Assembly: GCA_036500225.1 (NCBI GenBank)
Contig: DASYCJ010000078.1
Span: forward strand, 1 to 27,801
Reading direction: 5' to 3'
DNA: 27,801 bases
Origin: DASUBN01 sp036500225
GTDB taxonomy: Bacteria; Pseudomonadota; Gammaproteobacteria; Natronospirales; REEB76
The notes below the pieces were generated by a model. The model was not told the origin of the DNA. It saw only the letters and a list, made by a program, of their open reading frames with translations, and made no database searches. Position numbers and translations under genes: made by a program. Of the stretch, positions 23,362 to 27,801 are shown piece by piece (within the stretch, counting starts at the first letter, position 1; each line of letters begins with the position of its first letter).

Positions 23362-24261
23362 TTAACCGACGCTCTCGGTCCGGCTCAAGACGACGGTCCG
23401 GTCCTGGGGGACGCTGAGATCCAGGGGCAGGTTGTCTATCAAGCGCGCCTTACCCAGCCAGGCGGCGGCGAGGATCACCAAGCTGGTATCGCCCGCCTCC
23501 GCTGCGGCGAGCGTATCCGCATGGCGGATCTCCACGTAGTCCGGCTTGAAGCCGCCTTCGGTGAGGCGACGCATCGCCTGGGACTGCAGACCATGGATAT
23601 CCCGGCTGCCGTCCCGCAATAAGGCACCGGTCTCGGTCAACACACGACGCAACAGCGGCGCCTGGGCACGCTCGGCCTTGGTGAGGTATTGGTTACGGGA
23701 ACTCATGGCGAGGCCATCCGGCTCACGCAGGGTCGGATGACCGATCACCTGCACCGGCAGGCAGAGATCGGCGGTCATGCGGCGGATCACCAGCAACTGC
23801 TGGTAATCCTTCTCGCCGAAGATGGCCACGTCCGGCTGCACCATGTTGAAGAGCTTGGTGACCACGGTGGCGACACCGGTGAAATGCCCGGGGCGCGAGG
23901 CGCCATCCAGGATGCCGTCGAAGGCGGGCACTTCCACCCGCGACACCTGGTCCACACCGCCCGGGTACATCTCGTCCACTTCCGGCGTGAACAGGAGATC
24001 GGTGCCCGCCACGGCGAGCTGCAAGCGGTCCGCATCCGGGGTGCGTGGATAGGCGCCGAAGTCTTCCTTGGGGCCGAACTGCAGCGGATTGACGAAGATG
24101 CTCACCACCACCCGGTCCGCGAGCTGACGCGCGTGCTTCACCAGGGCGATGTGACCGGCATGCAGGTTGCCCATGGTGGGCACCAGCACCACTCTCTCGT
24201 TGATGGCGCGCCAGCGCTGGATGCGCTTGCGCAGTTCAGCTACTGAGTGTTCAGTGAGCAT
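23362..24261 (-). CDS. panC: Pantothenate synthetase
   Basis: A 299-residue cytosolic ligase that joins pantoate and beta-alanine using ATP. The nucleotidyltransferase motif PTMGNLHAGHIAL (28-40) holds the HxGH-type site. VSIFVNPLQFGPKEDF, FGEKDYQQLLVIRRM and LAMSSRNQYL follow in the usual order; the C-terminal domain is present in full. The ATG overlaps the panB stop as TGATG. With panB upstream and panD downstream it forms a complete local route from ketopantoate precursor and aspartate to pantothenate, apart from the ketopantoate reductase step. Confidence 0.98.
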   Translation of the reverse strand: MLTEHSVAELRKRIQRWRAINERVVLVPTMGNLHAGHIALVKHARQLADRVVVSIFVNPLQFGPKEDFGAYPRTPDADRLQLAVAGTDLLFTPEVDEMYPGGVDQVSRVEVPAFDGILDGASRPGHFTGVATVVTKLFNMVQPDVAIFGEKDYQQLLVIRRMTADLCLPVQVIGHPTLREPDGLAMSSRNQYLTKAERAQAPLLRRVLTETGALLRDGSRDIHGLQSQAMRRLTEGGFKPDYVEIRHADTLAAAEAGDTSLVILAAAWLGKARLIDNLPLDLSVPQDRTVVLSRTESVG

Positions 24262-25088
24262 CAGTCGAAACTGTGTTCAGCGGCGGGATAGCTCTTGTTC
24301 TTCACTGCCTTCACGTAGGCGGCGATGCCATCGGCGATGCTCTTCGCCCCTTCCATGAAGTTCCTGGCGAACTTGGGTTTTCGGCCCGGCGTGATGTCCA
24401 GCATGTCATAGAGCACCAGGATCTGGCCGTCCACCTTGACGCCGGCACCGATGCCGATCACCGGCACCTTCACCTTGGCGGCGATCCTCGCCGCAAGATC
24501 CTTGGGCACGAGTTCCAGCAGGATCAGGTCCGCGCCGGCCTTCTCCAGCAGCTGCGCGTCTTCCAGCATCTGCTTCGCCGCCTTCTCCTGGCGGCCCTGC
24601 ACGGTGAAGCCACCCAGCTTGTGCACCATCTGCGGCCGCAAGCCGAGATGAGCACAGACCGGCACGCCGTTGTCGTTGAGATAACGCACGATGTCCGCCT
24701 GGCTGCCGTTGCCTTCCAGCTTCACCATCTTGGCGCCGCCCTGTTGCATGAGGCGCGCGGCGTTGGCGAGGGCCATGTCCGGCGTGGCGTAACTCAGGAA
24801 CGGCATGTCAGCGATGAGGAACGCGCGCTTCAGGCCACGAGCCACGTTCCGGGTGTGGTACACGATGTCATCCACGGTCACCGGCACGGTGGTGGCGTGA
24901 CCTTGGATGACGTTGCCGAGGGAATCCCCCACCAGCACCACGTCGATGCCGGCTTCGTCTACCAGGGCGGCGAAGCTCGCGTCATAGGCCGTGAGACAGG
25001 CGATCTTCACCTTCTCGGCCTTCATGCGCGCCAGGTCCCGCAGGGTCACGGGCTTGGATTCGTTGCTGCTCTTGGCTTGGGTATACAT
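24261..25088 (-). CDS. panB: 3-methyl-2-oxobutanoate hydroxymethyltransferase
   Basis: A 275-residue TIM-barrel enzyme making ketopantoate from alpha-ketoisovalerate and methylene-tetrahydrofolate. Motifs include ACLTAYDASFA, VLVGDSLGNVIQGH (metal-binding Asp), FLIADMPFLSY, GAKMVKLEG, VCAHLGLRPQ, LELVPKDLA (catalytic Glu) and VIGIGAG. Length is normal. The start has no good Shine-Dalgarno; 46 bp of AT-richer DNA separates it from the deoxynucleoside kinase gene. It links folate-borne one-carbon units to coenzyme A synthesis, and folK stands two genes upstream. Confidence 0.98.
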   Translation of the reverse strand: MYTQAKSSNESKPVTLRDLARMKAEKVKIACLTAYDASFAALVDEAGIDVVLVGDSLGNVIQGHATTVPVTVDDIVYHTRNVARGLKRAFLIADMPFLSYATPDMALANAARLMQQGGAKMVKLEGNGSQADIVRYLNDNGVPVCAHLGLRPQMVHKLGGFTVQGRQEKAAKQMLEDAQLLEKAGADLILLELVPKDLAARIAAKVKVPVIGIGAGVKVDGQILVLYDMLDITPGRKPKFARNFMEGAKSIADGIAAYVKAVKNKSYPAAEHSFD

Positions 25089-25134
25089 CTAAAAAGCATG
25101 CGGGAGTATTAAGAAAATGTCCAGAACACCGGGC

Positions 25135-25782
25135 TCACTTCATGGGGGAAGGGTTGAAGAAGTGGCGACCGCTGCGCACGCGGCTTATTTCCCGCACCAG
25201 CGCCGCATAGTCCGCTTCGCTTTCCACGGGGTTGATGTCTGCGGCATTCACGATCAAAAGCGGTGACGCGCTGTAGTGGTAGAAGAACTGCGCATAGGCG
25301 TTGGCGATGCGTTCCAGGTATTCGTACTGGATGAACTTCTCGTAACCGATGCCGCGGCGCTGCACCCGCCGTGACAGCACATCCACCGGCGCCTGCAGAT
25401 AGATCACGAGGTCAGGGCGCGGCGCATCCAGAGTGAGGTGCTGGTAGACCTGTTCATAGAGCTTCAGCTCTTCGTCATCCAGGTTGAGGCGCGCGAACAA
25501 GGGATCTTTATCGAGCAGGAAGTCGGCGATGCGGGTGGGCTGGAAGATATCGCCCTGGCGCAGCTGTTGCAGCTGACGGGCGCGTTGGAACAGGAAGGAG
25601 AGCTGGGTCGGGAGCGCCGCACCTTTCGGGTCGCGATAGAAGCGCTCCAGGAAAGGATTCTCCTCGGCACGCTCCAACATGAGCTCACCGCCTAGGGTAC
25701 CGGCGAGCTTCACGGCGAGGCTGGTCTTGCCCACGCCGATGGGGCCTTCCACCACCAGATACCGCGACTGGGAGTCGGTCAT
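25135..25782 (-). CDS. Deoxynucleoside kinase (deoxyadenosine/deoxyguanosine kinase-like)
   Basis: A 215-residue P-loop kinase of the dNK family, phosphorylating deoxynucleosides for salvage. The P-loop GPIGVGKTSL is at 13-22; the family features ERAEENPFLERFY, LSFLFQRARQLQQL, IADFLLDKDPLFA, DLVIYLQAPVDVLSRRVQRRG (lid region) and IQYEYLERIANAY are all present. Substrate preference cannot be read from the sequence. Genes of this family are commonly placed between folK and panB in gammaproteobacteria. It is 5 bp from the folK stop. Confidence 0.92.
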   Translation of the reverse strand: MTDSQSRYLVVEGPIGVGKTSLAVKLAGTLGGELMLERAEENPFLERFYRDPKGAALPTQLSFLFQRARQLQQLRQGDIFQPTRIADFLLDKDPLFARLNLDDEELKLYEQVYQHLTLDAPRPDLVIYLQAPVDVLSRRVQRRGIGYEKFIQYEYLERIANAYAQFFYHYSASPLLIVNAADINPVESEADYAALVREISRVRSGRHFFNPSPMK

Positions 25783-25787
25783 GCGTC

Positions 25788-26273
25788 TTACGGCTCCAGA
25801 CGCGCGATCTTCGGCGTGCCGAGACGCGCGCGTAGTTCAGTCACCGTCCCCTTCCCCGGCACCGCAAGCTGCGGTGCGACGTCATATAAAGGATACAGGA
25901 CGAAGGCGCGCTCCGGCAGGCCGGGATGCGGCAGCATGAGCTCGGGTGTGTCGAGCACCGCGTCGCCATAGAGAAGCAGATCCAGGTCGAGACTGCGAGG
26001 GCCCCAACGGGTGCCATCGCGGCGCCGGCCGTGCCGCGATTCGAGATCGCGCAGCGCGGCGAGCAAGTCCAGGGGAGAGAGCGTGGTGTCGAGAGCCGCT
26101 ACCGCGTTGATGTAGTCCGGCTGGTCCGCGGGACCCAGGGGCGGTGTCTTATATAGATGAGAGCGGGCGATGACTTCGGTCGAAGGGACTGCGGCCAGTT
26201 CATCCAGCGCGCGCCGCACTTGGGCCACCGGATCCTCGAGGTTGGAACCAAGGCCCACGTAGGCGGCAGTCAC
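25788..26273 (-). CDS. folK: 6-hydroxymethyl-7,8-dihydropterin pyrophosphokinase
   Basis: A 161-residue enzyme transferring pyrophosphate from ATP to the pterin in folate synthesis. The N-terminal AYVGLGSNLEDP and the signature RRDGTRWGPRSLDLDLLLYG, whose Asp-x-Asp binds two magnesium ions, are intact; PHPGLPERAFVLYPL follows. The start is a GTG immediately after the pcnB TGA, so translation is coupled. Length is normal for the family. Confidence 0.97.
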   Translation of the reverse strand: MTAAYVGLGSNLEDPVAQVRRALDELAAVPSTEVIARSHLYKTPPLGPADQPDYINAVAALDTTLSPLDLLAALRDLESRHGRRRDGTRWGPRSLDLDLLLYGDAVLDTPELMLPHPGLPERAFVLYPLYDVAPQLAVPGKGTVTELRARLGTPKIARLEP

Positions 26274-27641
26274 TCAGGCGGACTCCTGCCCCGTGCCCTC
26301 GCCGCCCGCACCACGGCCGCGTCCACGCCCACCGCGACGACGACGCCGGCGCCGTCCGGTACCGCTACCGGGCGTGGCGGGCGGCGGCGCGATGGGATCG
26401 CCCTCCTGCAAAGCTGTCCACCAGTCCGCCAACTCCTGTTCCGCCTCGCCCGCCTGGGCACGCAGCACCAGGAAGTCATAGGCGGCGCGGAAGCGCGGAT
26501 GGGTGAGCAGGCGTTGCGGGCGCTTGCCCTGGCGCTGGGTGAAGCGCGGCTGCAACTGGAAGATCTCGATCATGGGCGTGGAGAAGCGCCGTGGCAGCGC
26601 CACGCGCTTCACCTGGTCTTCCACCACTTCGAAGGACGCGCGGCGCAAGGCCTCGCTGGTATGCATACCTTCCTCTTCCATGCTCCGTGCGAGCTGGCGC
26701 ACCGGCTCCCAGAGCAGTGCAGCGAACAGGAAAGCCGGCGTCACCGGCAGGTCATCCTGCACGCGGCTGTCGGTGCTGGCCAAGGCCTTGCCGATGAAGG
26801 TGATGGGGAAACCCTGCTCCTCGACAGCCAGGGCCGCCTCGGTGCGCGGGAACAGCTGGCCGAACAGGCCATAGTGGCGCAGGGCCTCGAAGGCCTGCTC
26901 GCCGAAGCCGTACATGAAGAGCTTGAGGATCTCCTCGAACATGCGCGCCGGCGGCACGTCGTTCAACAGGCCGCCCAGGCGGCCGATGGGTGCCTCGGTC
27001 TTGGGGTGCAGCTTGAAACCGAGCTTCACCGCGAAGCGCACGGCTCGCAGCATGCGCACCGGGTCTTCGCGGTAGCGCACGTCCGGGTCGCCGATCAGGC
27101 GCAGCACGCCCTCGCGCAGGTCCGGCAGGCCGTCCACGTAGTCCCGCACCGAGAAGTCGCGGATGTCGTAATAGAGGGCGTTGACGCTGAAGTCGCGGCG
27201 TTCCGCGTCCTCCTCCACCGTCCCATAGATGTTGTCGCGTAGGATGCGGCCGGTGCCGCCGTCATGGCTGAGGTCTGATTCCTCGTCCGGGTCGGTGTCG
27301 GCCACGCTGCTGGCCCGGAAGGTGGCCACCTCGATGATCTCGTCGCCGAAGCGCACGTGGGCCAGGCGGAAGCGCCGGCCGATGAGCCGGCAATTGCGGA
27401 ACTCCCGCTCCACCTGCTCGGGGCTGGCGTTGGTGGCGACGTCGAAATCCTTGGGTTCGCGGCCCAGGAGCAGGTCCCGGACTCCGCCGCCCACGAGATA
27501 GGCCTCGTAGCCGGCATTCTTGAGCCGGTACAGCACTTTCAGCGCATTCTCAGAGATGTGGGCCCGCGAAATGTTGTGGTCGGCGCGGGGGACGATGACG
27601 GGGTGGATAAGCTGTCTTCCTGTTGGCTCGGACGGCGGCAT
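26274..27641 (-). CDS. pcnB: Poly(A) polymerase I
   Basis: A 455-residue nucleotidyltransferase that adds 3' poly(A) tails to RNA and promotes decay. The active site block is YLVGGGVRDLLLGREPKDFDVATNASPE (about 48-75) with the catalytic Asp-x-Asp. GRRFRLAHV fits the pattern that separates poly(A) polymerases from CCA-adding enzymes. RDFSVNALYYDIRD and YREDPVRMLRAVRFAVKLGF follow. The C-terminus is low-complexity: a run of arginines and Arg-Gly repeats (about 425-448) likely to bind RNA. No Shine-Dalgarno is evident before the ATG. It heads the folate/pantothenate operon, as in pseudomonads, and diverges from a tRNA gene. Confidence 0.96.
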   Translation of the reverse strand: MPPSEPTGRQLIHPVIVPRADHNISRAHISENALKVLYRLKNAGYEAYLVGGGVRDLLLGREPKDFDVATNASPEQVEREFRNCRLIGRRFRLAHVRFGDEIIEVATFRASSVADTDPDEESDLSHDGGTGRILRDNIYGTVEEDAERRDFSVNALYYDIRDFSVRDYVDGLPDLREGVLRLIGDPDVRYREDPVRMLRAVRFAVKLGFKLHPKTEAPIGRLGGLLNDVPPARMFEEILKLFMYGFGEQAFEALRHYGLFGQLFPRTEAALAVEEQGFPITFIGKALASTDSRVQDDLPVTPAFLFAALLWEPVRQLARSMEEEGMHTSEALRRASFEVVEDQVKRVALPRRFSTPMIEIFQLQPRFTQRQGKRPQRLLTHPRFRAAYDFLVLRAQAGEAEQELADWWTALQEGDPIAPPPATPGSGTGRRRRRRRGGRGRGRGAGGEGTGQESA

Positions 27642-27663
27642 TTTCGATGTTTTGGCGGCAAAC

Positions 27664-27691
27664 TTGAGCTAATCCGGCGCGTCCGTATAAT
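27664..27691 (+). promoter_or_regulatory. Promoter of tRNA-Glu
   Basis: TTGAGC and TATAAT are separated by 16 bases, ending 21 bases before the tRNA. The -10 is perfect and the -35 keeps TTGA. It lies in the 71-bp gap between divergent pcnB and the tRNA gene. Confidence 0.8.
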
Positions 27692-27712
27692 ACCACTCCC
27701 TTTCGGCCCGAC

Positions 27713-27788
27713 GCTCCCTTCGTCTAGAGGCCTAGGACGGAGCCCTCTCAAGGCTTAAACGCGGGTTCGAATCCCGCAGGGAGCGCCA
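27713..27788 (+). tRNA. tRNA-Glu (anticodon CTC)
   Basis: A 76-base cloverleaf with encoded CCA. The acceptor arms GCTCCCT/AGGGAGC pair fully. The D region TCGTCTAGAGGCCTAGGAC is that of bacterial tRNA-Glu. The anticodon loop CTCTCAA gives anticodon CTC, read as Glu (GAG), on a stem with one G-T pair. The T arm GCGGGTTCGAATCCCGC is canonical. Only bases after the CCA remain to the window edge, so co-transcribed neighbours are unseen. Confidence 0.95.
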
Positions 27789-27801
27789 CTTTGAATACAC
27801 C

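Noticed and set aside
1..27801. CRISPR array, IS element, integron or phage genes
   Set aside because: No direct repeats with spacers, terminal inverted repeats, transposase or integrase motifs were seen on either strand.

Overview
The window reads as chromosomal DNA of a high-GC gammaproteobacterium. The evidence is gene order. The block queG / nnr-tsaE-amiB-mutL-miaA-hfq-hflX-yjeT-purA is the classic enterobacterial/pseudomonad superoperon, and pcnB-folK-(dNK)-panB-panC-panD-pgi is the pseudomonad-type pantothenate/folate block. An OprD-type porin and a caa3-type oxidase cluster point to an aerobic, non-enteric lineage; I cannot place it to genus. There is no sign of phage, IS element, CRISPR array or integron. 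Almost everything is conserved core chromosome, so the novelty sits in gene insertions and fusions, in a missing gene pair and in leader structures.

Region 1 (bases 2-6066, + strand) is a terminal-oxidase operon with most genes touching or overlapping: the 3' end of ctaD (subunit I, with two extra C-terminal helices), ctaE (5-helix subunit III), an unrecognised 3-helix protein, ctaG (copper assembly), an OprD-type porin, ctaB/cyoE (heme O synthase) and a cyclopropane fatty acid synthase with a natural poly-histidine N-terminus. It combines the oxidase, its heme and copper supply, an outer-membrane channel and membrane-lipid modification.

Region 2 (6067-9180, + strand) holds a small WG-repeat-like orphan protein and a large secreted CBM9-like/DUF5916 outer-membrane protein with a structured upstream region. 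It closes with a bidirectional terminator.

Region 3 (9195-18536, - strand) is nnr-tsaE-amiB-mutL-miaA-hfq-hflX-yjeT-purA: metabolite repair, tRNA t6A synthesis, cell-wall splitting, mismatch repair, tRNA i6A synthesis, RNA chaperone, ribosome-rescue GTPase, a small membrane protein and AMP synthesis. hflK and hflC, normally between hflX and yjeT, are absent; a strong intrinsic terminator and a perfect TATAAT occupy that junction. Good promoter candidates precede amiB and hfq. queG (epoxyqueuosine reductase) diverges from nnr with only 17 bp between start codons and ends tail-to-tail on a stand-alone cyclic-nucleotide-binding protein.

Region 4 (20085-27641, - strand) is pcnB-folK-deoxynucleoside kinase-panB-panC-panD-pgi, followed by a 2-oxoglutarate-oxygenase-like protein carrying a C-terminal SEC-C zinc motif and a GFA-family zinc enzyme. 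Upstream and divergent from pcnB is a tRNA-Glu(CTC) with a near-consensus promoter at the right edge.

No clearly unprecedented multi-gene system is evident. The best candidates for something undescribed are the oxygenase/SEC-C + GFA pair behind pgi, the porin and unknown 3-helix protein embedded in the oxidase operon, the His-rich Cfa head, and the rearranged hflX/yjeT junction.
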